A DNA stretch of 64,000 nucleotides from Mangrovibacterium diazotrophicum. Its GTDB lineage: Bacteria > Bacteroidota > Bacteroidia > Bacteroidales > Prolixibacteraceae. Below, one piece after another: positions 1 through 8,100 of this stretch; the first letter of the stretch is position 1, and every line of letters begins with the position of its first letter. A program made the translations under genes and the position numbers. Where the stretch lies: contig NZ_RAPN01000001.1 in assembly GCF_003610535.1 (NCBI RefSeq), positions 1,661,320 through 1,725,319 of the forward strand, written 5' to 3'. A model generated the notes under the pieces. That model did no database searches, had not been told where the DNA came from, and worked only from the letters and a program-made list of their open reading frames with translations.

Positions 1-466
1 CGTAGATTTCTTTGCCGCTCCAGTTAGCCGGAAGCTCGATTTCTTTGCGATACGAACCAACATGGTTATTTTCCTCGGGAACAATCGGCGGGTTATTTTT
101 GTACTGTTCACGCCATCCGTAACCAATATTCACATACTGCGGATCGCCGTAGCCATTCAGTTCCCATAAACCGGGAACAGGCATTTCGCCCCAGCCTTTG
201 TCATTCAAACCAACACTGTAAAAGTCGGTTGGACGTTGCCGGGCATTTTGAACCCAGTTAAATTTCCAGGTTCCGTTCAGGCTCATAAAATTCGTTGAAC
301 TTTCTTTTACTCCAGCCTCCGCTGCATCTTCCGACTCGTAAGCGAAAAACGCGCTGTGCATGGGTTCTCTGTTTACTTCATTGACTTTGGGATCCTGCCA
401 TCGTTCCTGAGCTTTCACGCTGAAGCTAAGCAACATCAAGGCAAGAGCTGCTAATTTTATTTTCAT
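1..466 (-). CDS. GH2 beta-galactosidase, N-terminal part (cut by window edge)
   Basis: Only the first 155 codons are present; the gene continues past base 1. It starts at the ATG read from 466-464 and opens with a signal peptide ending near SVKAQ, so the enzyme is exported. The mature N-terminus carries the pattern of Bacteroidota LacZ-type glycoside hydrolase family 2 enzymes: a VNEVNREPMHS segment, then LNGTWKFNWV, then PVPGLWELNGYGDP and NNHVGSYRKE, which belong to the N-terminal sugar-binding jelly-roll domain. Known members hydrolyse terminal beta-galactosides. The catalytic glutamates lie outside the window, so activity cannot be judged. It is transcribed away from tRNA-Pro. A second, unrelated-looking GH2 gene lies at 11165-14179. 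Confidence 0.85.
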   Translation of the reverse strand, partial: MKIKLAALALMLLSFSVKAQERWQDPKVNEVNREPMHSAFFAYESEDAAEAGVKESSTNFMSLNGTWKFNWVQNARQRPTDFYSVGLNDKGWGEMPVPGLWELNGYGDPQYVNIGYGWREQYKNNPPIVPEENNHVGSYRKEIELPANWSGKEIY

Positions 467-690
467 GCTTTTGTAAGTAAGATTTAAAACTGTTATTTAT
501 TTGAAGAAATGTGGTTGTCGAAAAGTTTCTCAAAATAATCAATTCAATCAGAAATATTGCATTCCCGGAACAAATCCGAAGAAATCCCAACAGAAATGAT
601 TCTACGATTAAGACGCACAAAATCGGTAAATCCCCCAAATAAAAATGAAAAATATGCAGGAATGATCAGGAGCGAAAGGAGCGAAAACAA
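467..690. other. Short non-coding spacer
   Basis: No convincing gene is visible between the GH2 start and the terminator of tRNA-Pro. The stretch is AT-rich and presumably carries the promoter of the GH2 gene on the minus strand, but I see no clear -33/-7 pair. Confidence 0.4.
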
Positions 691-724
691 GAAAGTCCGC
701 AAATGACAACATTTGCGGACTTTC
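691..724 (-). terminator. Terminator of tRNA-Pro
   Basis: A perfect 15-bp inverted repeat (691-705 with 710-724) has a 4-nt loop. Read on the minus strand it lies 11 nt past the tRNA 3' end and is followed by a T-rich run (TTGTTTT), as expected of an intrinsic terminator. Confidence 0.75.
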
Positions 725-735
725 TTAGCATTTAG

Positions 736-808
736 TCGGGATGACCTGACTCGAACAGGCGACCCCCACGTCCCGAACGTGGTACGCTACCAACTGCGCT
801 ACATCCCG
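736..808 (-). tRNA. tRNA-Pro (anticodon CGG)
   Basis: The minus strand folds as a full cloverleaf of 73 nt. The acceptor stem is CGGGATG with CATCCCG. The D arm contains GCGCAGTTGGTAGCG. The anticodon stem CCACG/CGTGG encloses loop TTCGGGA, giving anticodon CGG, which reads CCG. The T arm contains GTTCGAGTC and the discriminator is A. The CCA end is not encoded. A terminator hairpin follows at 724-691. Confidence 0.93.
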
Positions 809-823
809 ATCGCTTACGGCATG

Positions 824-831
824 CAAAAATA
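824..831 (-). promoter_or_regulatory. Putative -7 box of tRNA-Pro
   Basis: On the minus strand the octamer reads TATTTTTG, an exact match to the Bacteroidota -7 consensus TAnnTTTG, 15 nt upstream of the mature tRNA 5' end. No good -33 TTTG is seen 19 nt further upstream. Confidence 0.5.
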
Positions 832-933
832 GTATTTTCATTTAAAAACAATAAAACAGCTATGGAATAATTTTAGCATTTGCTCTATTTATTTCCATTC
901 TTTATTTTGCAGTCGAAAGCCAATCCCGTTATA

Positions 934-2145
934 TTATTCTTTTAATGCATCTTGCAGAAATTTCTCTAAATATTGATATTTTGAAGTCAGTTCACCGTTC
1001 TTCAAAATGGTCGCCCGTTCAATGATTCCGTCCGCATCACCGCCAAACAAAGCGGGGAAAACAGAAGTGTACATGTCGCGGGCAAATGTTCGCGAAGCAT
1101 CCAAAGGCAGTGCTGTTGGCAGGTTATCAACTGCCATAACGGTAACATGCTTCGGATTGCTGAATGCTGTCGCTTCCGACAGGTCAGCAGGATTAACATC
1201 GTAATAAGGTTCTTCGATTGAACTCGTGCGAATTGTGGTCGGAATCGGGCCATCCAAATCGCAACTAATATCTGCAATGAGCGAAATGCCGAATTTTTCG
1301 TCTTTCAACTGCTCCTTCGTGAAAAACACAGGGGAATTGCTGTTCCAGAAATGACAGGCAATAAACACGTCAGCCGCTTCCAAATAAGGTTGAAATTTGG
1401 ATTCGTAATCCGACGGATCGGTGTAAAATTCTTTTTGATTGAACGTGCCGTCCTTTTTCTGCACGTAATCTTCCGGATCGAGCCGGGTAAACACAGCATG
1501 CTCGTAGGTCTTTGTTTGAAAGTCCCAGGGACTGACCTCATCTATTCCCAACTCGCGAATAATCTCCAATGCTCCGGCGGCTACCCTCCCGCCACCGGTT
1601 AGCACGATCTTCAGCGCCGGCATGCGGAATTGCTTCAGTTGATGATGAAGTTCTTTTAAATCGCGGCACTCGTCCGGGCCAGGCAAGTCAACCTTTACGA
1701 AACGTTTGGCAATTCCCTTAAAGGCGTAATAGGTACCAACAACACCCGCCCAAAATCCGAAAGCCACCACACGATTCTTTTGCGCGTCGGTAAAATATTC
1801 GTAGTCAATCAGGGTGATTTTCTTTTTGGCCATCGCAGCGAAGAACGATTGATTGTACCCTTGTTTCTTCGCCACGTGTGCAAACATGATGTAAGTTTTG
1901 CCATCGGTCATAGTTGCAGGGTCAACTTCCTTCACACCAATCAGTACATCGCAATGCGAAACATCCTCAACGACCGGAATACCGATCTTCAGGTATTCGT
2001 CATCGGTGTGAACCCGAACCGAACTAGTCTGCACAAACAATTCAACATTCGGGTAATTTTCTTTGATCCAAACGGCCGTTTCGGGCGTAATAGCCACTCG
2101 CCTGTCTTTCCATCTCCGGGTCTCACGAAGTATTCCGATTTTCAT
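934..2145 (-). CDS. Saccharopine dehydrogenase-like NAD(P)-dependent oxidoreductase
   Basis: This 403-residue protein has the alanine dehydrogenase/transhydrogenase N-terminal fold (MKIGILRETRRWKDRRVAITP), then FAHVAKKQGYN and VAFGFWAGVVGTYYAF, which match the lysine-forming saccharopine dehydrogenase (Lys1) type better than true alanine dehydrogenase. The Rossmann nucleotide loop is GGGRVAAGA near residue 181. The late segments IADISCDLDGPIPTT and VDNLPTALPLDAS also fit Lys1-like enzymes. Family members interconvert saccharopine with lysine and 2-oxoglutarate; in Bacteroidota the exact substrate of this branch is usually unassigned. It is cytoplasmic and appears to be a single-gene unit, with tmRNA diverging upstream. 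I am sure of the family, less so of the substrate. Confidence 0.8.
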   Translation of the reverse strand: MKIGILRETRRWKDRRVAITPETAVWIKENYPNVELFVQTSSVRVHTDDEYLKIGIPVVEDVSHCDVLIGVKEVDPATMTDGKTYIMFAHVAKKQGYNQSFFAAMAKKKITLIDYEYFTDAQKNRVVAFGFWAGVVGTYYAFKGIAKRFVKVDLPGPDECRDLKELHHQLKQFRMPALKIVLTGGGRVAAGALEIIRELGIDEVSPWDFQTKTYEHAVFTRLDPEDYVQKKDGTFNQKEFYTDPSDYESKFQPYLEAADVFIACHFWNSNSPVFFTKEQLKDEKFGISLIADISCDLDGPIPTTIRTSSIEEPYYDVNPADLSEATAFSNPKHVTVMAVDNLPTALPLDASRTFARDMYTSVFPALFGGDADGIIERATILKNGELTSKYQYLEKFLQDALKE

Positions 2146-2261
2146 AATTGTAAATTAGGGGTATCACTCCGAAGATAGCTAAAAAACCAGCGGGAATCAA
2201 AAAGGAACTGGAAGAACGAATCCCGCAGTGCAAAAAATTCGTCAACCCAAATGAAAGGGAA

Positions 2262-2292
2262 TTCGTGAAATTCCGAAAATTGTGTAGTTTTG
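2262..2292 (+). promoter_or_regulatory. Promoter of tmRNA
   Basis: The -7 box TAGTTTTG at 2285-2292 matches the Bacteroidota consensus TAnnTTTG exactly. A TTCG at 2262-2265 is one base from the -33 TTTG, and the spacing between them is 19 bp. The mature tmRNA 5' end follows 15 nt after the -7 box. Confidence 0.7.
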
Positions 2293-2306
2293 TACCCCAT
2301 TCTACC

Positions 2307-2701
2307 GGGGATGACTGGTTTTGACAGCGGGTAGAAGAGGTATGTAAGCATGCTGAGCGTTGTCTGTTGGCTCAATAATCTCAACGGGCAAACTTTTAAT
2401 TGGCGAAAATAACTACGCTCTTGCTGCGTAATTCTACTAAGTAGATTACACTTTATCCCGACACTAGGTGTCGGGACGAGACATTACCCGGGTGCTATTT
2501 TCCTGAAGCGGCCCGATCCGGTGATGCAAGTAAATCGGGAATAGTGAAAGTTTTGCTTCGGAGCTTTTGCGAAAATTTAGAAGCTAAGGCAGTGGTCGGT
2601 GGCCTTGATCCAGCTCCTGCTCGAAAATTAAGTCGAGGCTAAGCATGTAGAAAGCATATTGCTTCCTCGTTTGGACCCGGGTTCGATTCCCGGCATCTCC
2701 A
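2307..2701 (+). ncRNA. ssrA: Transfer-messenger RNA (tmRNA)
   Basis: The 5' end GGGGATGACTGGTTTTGACA and the 3' end GACCCGGGTTCGATTCCCGG plus CATCTCCA form the tRNA-like domain, with acceptor stem GGGGATG/CATCTCC. The tag reading frame is at 2402-2431: GGC GAA AAT AAC TAC GCT CTT GCT GCG TAA, giving GENNYALAA. The -ALAA end is the usual degron. A hairpin CCCGACAC/GTGTCGGG just after the tag frame and several later helices fit the pseudoknot region. The CCA tail is not encoded (CGA follows the discriminator). The RNA rescues stalled ribosomes with SmpB, which is not in the window. Confidence 0.97.
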
Positions 2702-2722
2702 CGACAGAAAATCTATCAACCT

Positions 2723-2760
2723 AAAAGCGAGCACACTAACAGTGTTCGCTTTTTATTTTA
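2723..2760 (+). terminator. Terminator downstream of tmRNA
   Basis: Stem AAAGCGA with TCGCTTT continues into ACACT/AGTGT around a 2-nt bulge, followed by TTTTTATTTTA. It starts 22 nt after the tmRNA. It may also stop transcription arriving from the GldK-like gene on the other strand. Confidence 0.8.
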
Positions 2761-2784
2761 GACCAATATTGGGTCATTCTTTTC

Positions 2785-4125
2785 CTATCGCGCAGACGCA
2801 CTAAAATCCTCACAGAAAGTCGTGCGAACACATCGGAAACCGATGTACGATTTTGCTGAATCCTGGTATTCGTAACTGCGGGTGCCGACCTGCTGATATG
2901 AAGCAGCATCTTTCCACGATCCGCCACGAACCACTTTTCGCTTCAAAACAGCCGGATCATCCGGGCGGGCGTTATACTCGTAATTGGGGTTAAGGTCGTG
3001 GATAATCTCGTAGGCTGATTCGTCGTAGGCGTTGCTGGTCCATTCGGCAACGTTTCCACCCATGTCGTACAAGCCGTAATCGTTCGGATCATAGCTTCTG
3101 ATTTCCGCTGCTGCCATTCCTCCGTCGGCGACGTAATTTCCTCGCAATGGTTTAAAGTTGGCCTGGAAATCCCCGTTCTGATTTCGGGCGTAATAGCCGC
3201 CCCACGGATACATGGAAGCCAGCCGATGTCCCCGGGCAGCGTATTCCCACTCCGCTTCGGTCGGAAGCCGGTAAGCCTGCACATCAGCGTCTCCAATGGC
3301 CCTCATATACGAATTCTTTAACTCGGTTCGCCAGGCACAAAAAGCTTTGGCCTGCTTCCAGCTTACCCCAACAACAGGATACTCCTCGAAAGCGGGGTGA
3401 TAGAAATAGTAGCTTGTGCGCGGGTCGTTGTAGGAATAAGTAAAGTCGCGCACCCAGCACAAAGTATCGGGATACACGTTCACCATGTCTTTCATGATAA
3501 AAGAAGCACGGTTGACAATGCGATTGCTGTTTCCTTTCTCATCGAAAACAAAGCCGTCGTAAGCGGAAGAATTGAAATTATACGAATTGGCTCGTTTCGC
3601 TGCTTGCTGCAAATCGATCCATTCATAGCTGTAGAAAAGTCTGCGTGCATCAATTTCGCGGCGGTTGCCAAATCGTTCTTCATCAGGAATAAACAAAGGC
3701 TGCAGGGCTTCCTGCTGATCGAAATCACCCCAGCCAATCTCTGGTTTCCAATTTAGCCGCGGGCTACTCAACGGATTTCCCTTCCGGTCTTCGGTAATCC
3801 TATATTCCGGGAATCGCTCCGCCAGCAAGGTGCGCGCAATCGAATCGCGAACCCAATTCACGAATTGCCGGTACTCGCTGTTGGTCACTTCTGAATCGTC
3901 CATCCAAAAGGCATCCAACGAAACCGTTTTGGTCATTTCGTTGGAAAAAGCAACTTCCTGGTCATCGGGCCCAAGGTTGAAAGCACCCTGGCGCACAAAT
4001 GACATTCCGTAGGGAGTTGGCTCGTGAAAGCTTTTGGATTTGACACCGGAAAGCTCACCAAAACGTGCATTGGAGCACGACTGCAACAAGGCAATTAGCG
4101 AGATGAATAGCGTAATTTTTTTCAT
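2785..4125 (-). CDS. GldK/PorK-like T9SS lipoprotein (FGE-sulfatase fold)
   Basis: The protein has 446 residues from the ATG at 4125-4123; an in-frame ATG at 4200 would add 25 residues before an otherwise ideal lipoprotein signal (MKKITLFISLIALLQSC), so I prefer 4125. The mature part opens with GELSGVKSKSFHEPTPYGM and AFNLGPDDQ, then FWMDDSEVTNSEYRQFVNWV, which is the GldK/PorK pattern. Known GldK/PorK forms the periplasmic ring of the type IX secretion system with GldN. The C-terminal formylglycine-generating-enzyme-like domain (GGNVAEWTSNAY, RGGSW, GFRCV) lacks the catalytic cysteine pair, so it is structural rather than enzymatic. It is last in a three-gene unit behind a PorP/SprF protein and a T9SS adhesin. 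No gldL/M/N follows, so this may be an accessory paralogue and not the core gldK. Confidence 0.8.
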   Translation of the reverse strand: MKKITLFISLIALLQSCSNARFGELSGVKSKSFHEPTPYGMSFVRQGAFNLGPDDQEVAFSNEMTKTVSLDAFWMDDSEVTNSEYRQFVNWVRDSIARTLLAERFPEYRITEDRKGNPLSSPRLNWKPEIGWGDFDQQEALQPLFIPDEERFGNRREIDARRLFYSYEWIDLQQAAKRANSYNFNSSAYDGFVFDEKGNSNRIVNRASFIMKDMVNVYPDTLCWVRDFTYSYNDPRTSYYFYHPAFEEYPVVGVSWKQAKAFCAWRTELKNSYMRAIGDADVQAYRLPTEAEWEYAARGHRLASMYPWGGYYARNQNGDFQANFKPLRGNYVADGGMAAAEIRSYDPNDYGLYDMGGNVAEWTSNAYDESAYEIIHDLNPNYEYNARPDDPAVLKRKVVRGGSWKDAASYQQVGTRSYEYQDSAKSYIGFRCVRTTFCEDFSASAR

Positions 4126-4196
4126 TGCTTTATTCCTATTTTGTGTAATCGCAGCACCCAAGCCGCTGATTATCTTCGTACAAGTTACAACACAAA

Positions 4197-5126
4197 TCAA
4201 CGCAGGAACTCCTCACACTCACAGTTTTTGATCTTGCCAAACTTCCAGATCAACTGTACCTCAGGGGTTCCGTACGAACTGTGTATAATACCGCTGACAT
4301 TGTAGTCGTAGCTCAATGCCAGCCTCAGATTCTCGTTTAAATCCATCCCCAACAGCAAGCCAAACTCTTTCCTGGTGCGGTAAAAAGCACCGACTTCCAC
4401 ATCGGGGAAACGTCTTGATTCGGCCAAAACCGACAATTTAAATTCGGCCTGGTAAATATTTTTGTTGTTGATTAAACACAGTCCGCTCAACAGGCTGAAT
4501 GTTCGGTCCAGCTTGCCCTTGTACATGGCATAAGCAAAATTCGTGTTCGACTGGTATTCGTCGTCTCCGTTAAACAGGCTGATGAGGTTAACCACCGAAA
4601 CGCCAAACAAAACCTTGTAGCTCACCAGTTCAACGCCAACATCAACATTGTGCACTGTCCAGCTTTGACGGGCATTGCTGATTGCCGGATCATTGGTGAC
4701 ATCCGTAGTCGCTTCACCAAAATCGTAATAGTAATTCTGCACCTTATAAGCAGCCCCCATGTTGAGCGCCCAACGCAGGTTCAGGCGGGCCGAATAGGAA
4801 TAGGACGGCGAAAGGTTGATTAGATCGGTGTAACCAATCCGGTCGTGAAAAACCTTGATCCCCAATTGGCCGATCTGGGTTGAATGCGTCCGGTTGGTAA
4901 ACAGTTTCGCCGTGAAAGTCAGATATTCGGTAACCGGAGCACCGGGGAAGTTCATCCATTGCTTGCGGGCAGCGGCACTACCCACAAACTGGTACTCGCT
5001 TATCATCGCCCCAGGGTTAATCTGGTAAGTATTCTCCCAGTAATTATTGATGCGAATATTCGATTGAGCCGAAACATGGACACCCAAACAAAAGCAGGCA
5101 AACAAAAGCAGGAGGATTCTACGCAT
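4197..5126 (-). CDS. PorP/SprF-family T9SS outer-membrane protein
   Basis: The protein has 309 residues with a signal peptide (MRRILLLLFACFCLGVHVSAQ). The early pattern NYWENTYQINPGAMI and the repeated aromatic/alternating strands (YSARLNLRWALNMGAAYKV, SYKVLFGVSVVNL, RKEFGLLLGMDLNENLRLALSYDYN) are typical of PorP/SprF, a predicted 14-strand barrel of the OmpX/FadL-like class. In Flavobacterium johnsoniae SprF is needed specifically to deliver the adhesin SprB, and many adhesin genes carry their own SprF paralogue immediately downstream, which is the arrangement here. It starts 63 bp after the adhesin stop, and the GldK-like gene starts 71 bp after this stop. Confidence 0.85.
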   Translation of the reverse strand: MRRILLLLFACFCLGVHVSAQSNIRINNYWENTYQINPGAMISEYQFVGSAAARKQWMNFPGAPVTEYLTFTAKLFTNRTHSTQIGQLGIKVFHDRIGYTDLINLSPSYSYSARLNLRWALNMGAAYKVQNYYYDFGEATTDVTNDPAISNARQSWTVHNVDVGVELVSYKVLFGVSVVNLISLFNGDDEYQSNTNFAYAMYKGKLDRTFSLLSGLCLINNKNIYQAEFKLSVLAESRRFPDVEVGAFYRTRKEFGLLLGMDLNENLRLALSYDYNVSGIIHSSYGTPEVQLIWKFGKIKNCECEEFLR

Positions 5127-5189
5127 ATACGTTTGTTTGGAGTCGGTTACTTACTGAGTTGATATCGTTGTTTGTTTTTACCATCGGGC

Positions 5190-8100
5190 TTATCGGATTA
5201 CGGTGACGTATTGGGTCTTTTTCACGGTTCCGCGCTGGGTCGAATCATAAATTACAACGAAATAGGTGTCGCTGTCCACCGGCTTATTTTTGTACCTGCC
5301 GTCCCAGCCCTCGGAACCTTCGTACATCAAAATCCCGTTTCGGTTATAAATTTGAATCCGCCAGCCCTGCAGGTAGAGGTCGTTAATCCCATCGCCATTC
5401 GGGGTGAACGTATTCGGGACATCTTCCATACTCGCCCAAATCGTTTGATAAGCATATTCGCGACAGCCGTTCGGATTAACCACTTCCAGCACGATATTGT
5501 ACGAACCATCCTGATCAACCTGGTAACTGTGAATCACATTTTGTCCGTAACGAAAACTTCCGTCCCCCATATCCCACTGGTAATAAGAACCGGAGATGTC
5601 GGTTGCCGACAGCTGAATTTCATTATCGCTGCCCGAAACCTCGGTTTTATCGCTTGTGATCAGGTAATTAAACGGATCATAATAAGCCAGGCTGAAAGTG
5701 AACGTATCGCGACAGCCAAATTCGGAGATGCCGATCACCCGGTAGTCTCCTTCCAAATCAAGCAGAATCTCACTTCCGCTGGTCGATGCGTTCCATTCGT
5801 AGCTGGCAGCCCCGCTCGACTCCACCAGGATCGAATCACCCGGACAAATCATCAGCTCTTCTCCCCGGCTGATTTCGCCATCATTCAGAAAAACCACGGG
5901 ATTTGGATTGATGGTAACCTGCGAAACCTCAGAAACCAACGTGTTACACCCGCCCGAAGGGAAGGTCACCACGCAATAATAGTAGCGGGTGTTAGCCAAA
6001 TCGTAGGCCGGCTGATATTCCGGATCAGTTGCTCCCGGAATCGCCACGCCGTTATCCACATTATTGGAGCCAATGGAATACCATTGGTAAGTAGGCGCTG
6101 TCAATCCACTGGTGTGCAACACAACCAGGGGGGCGGGCACTTCACCCAGACAAACCATCCGCGAACTGGGTTGGCGAGTAATAACCGGAGATGCCAATAC
6201 GGTGATTTGAAAAGTCTTTTCTTCACCCAAACAGGAACCAATTTGGGGCTTCACCCGAATAGTCGCGACAATCGAATCGAGCGCATCATTAATTGCAGTG
6301 AAGGCCGGAATATCGCCCTCCCCCTGCGAACTCAGTCCAATGGACGGAACATCAACCTCCCACAGGTTTTGAACCAGCGGCGAACTGCTGATAAACTGGA
6401 TGGCTTCCGTTAACCGGCCATTGCAGACAGTCTGGTTCGCAGGTTGGAACACATTGATTTCGGGCAATATCCGAATCGTGAATACCTCCTGCGATCCGGT
6501 GCAGGATTTCAGGCTATCCTGAAAAGTCGGCACCACCGTAATTTGAGCGGTGATAATGCTATCTGTTGTATTGGTTGCCTCAAACGAAAGGTTGCCCTGC
6601 CCGCTTGCCGGCAAACCAATGTCGGGGTTTGTATTGGTCCAGCTATAGCTGTTTGTTTCATCCGTACTGCCAGCTCCGAAATTGACTTCCGCCAATTCGC
6701 CAAAACAAAATGCCAGCTCGCCGGGGTTGTTGATAAAGCCCGCCGGATTAACGGTAATATTAAATTGCACCGCCGCACTCGAGCAAGCCTGATTTCCCAA
6801 TGCGTTTCGGGCAATAACCGTAACCACGCCAACCAGAGGCTCTGTCCCTAAATTTAGGGCCTGAAACTGCGGAATAGTGTTAACTCCGGAAACCGGCTGC
6901 AGTCCGATATCCGAACGATCGATCGTCCACTCAAAAGTGGTTTGTGAGCCGGCTGGCTGAAGCTCGATGGCAGTGCTGAGGTCGCCGCTGCAAAGTACCA
7001 GGTCTTCAACCGGGTTGGCAACGGGATTTGGGATAACGTACACTGTTGCCGTGAATGCTTCGCCCTCACATCCATTTGCTTCCGGCGTGATCGTATAGGT
7101 CAGCTCAACCAATTGGCCGGACTCGTTGATCAGCAACTGGCTGATGGTCGTTTGCGGCGTTGCTTCGCCCTGGGCTCCGGTAACCGAAACGGCAGGGCTG
7201 ATTGTCGGCGCAGCCCAGGTGTAAGTTGTTCCGCCGGGCACCACCTCTCCGTTTCCGTGCGTTGGATTGATATTGAACGATTCTCCCGAACAAATGGTAT
7301 CACTGTAAAAAGCTGTGATAACCGGACTTGGATTGACAGTAATACTGAAACTTTCAGAACTGCTGTTGCAGGCAGCACCTCCCAAATCATTTTTGCCCGA
7401 AACGGATACAGAGACCGTCACCGGACTTTGGCCGTTGTTGATGGCCAGAAACGGAGCAATCGAATCAACTCCCGCCATCGGCAAACCGATCGTGTTGGCA
7501 TCTGCCATCCAGTCGAAAACAAACGAATTCCCTTCAAAATAAATTGGGCCGATGGAATCGCCACTACATACAACCAAGTCGCCGACCGGGTTGACACTCG
7601 CCCCGGGAATCACATAAACTTCTGCCTCAAAAGGCTCCCCGGTGCAACCATAAGCTGCGGGAATGACGGTATAAACTACTTTAGCAATCTGGCTCGATTC
7701 GTTGTAAAGGGTCTGGCTAATCGTACCGGAATCACTAGTGCCTGCTTCCGCACCCGCCACGGCAATAACCGGACTAACCAGAGGATCATCCCAACTGTAC
7801 GTAATTCCGCTCGGCACAACATCGCCGTTGCCATGAACCGGGCCGAAGCTGAACGTTTCACCGGAACAAATGGTGTCACTGAAAAGCGAGTTGATTACCG
7901 GACGCGGATTAACCGTGATTGTAAAAACTTCGGTGTTGGTTTCGCAGCCCAACGAACCGGGGTCATTTTGCGCAGTCACTTCCAGTGTTACGACAATCGG
8001 CTCTGTTCCCTGATTAATCGCTTCAAAACGAGCGATGGAATCCTGACCGAAACCAGCCAAACCAATGCTGGCATTGTCCGCAGTCCAGGAGAAAAATGCT

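Noticed and set aside
426-638. A 70-codon minus-strand frame overlapping the GH2 start
   Set aside because: It overlaps the clear signal peptide of the GH2 enzyme in another frame and shows no coding character.
2785-4125. Sulfatase-maturing formylglycine-generating enzyme
   Set aside because: The catalytic cysteines are missing, the N-terminus matches GldK/PorK and the neighbours are T9SS genes; no sulfatase is present.
5172-6413. A 413-codon open frame on the plus strand, opposite the adhesin gene
   Set aside because: It lies wholly antisense to the coherent PKD/Ig-like protein; its product is His/Arg/Asn-rich with no fold or motif, as expected for the mirror of a repeat-rich gene. The same holds for the 390-codon plus frame at 7113-8285.
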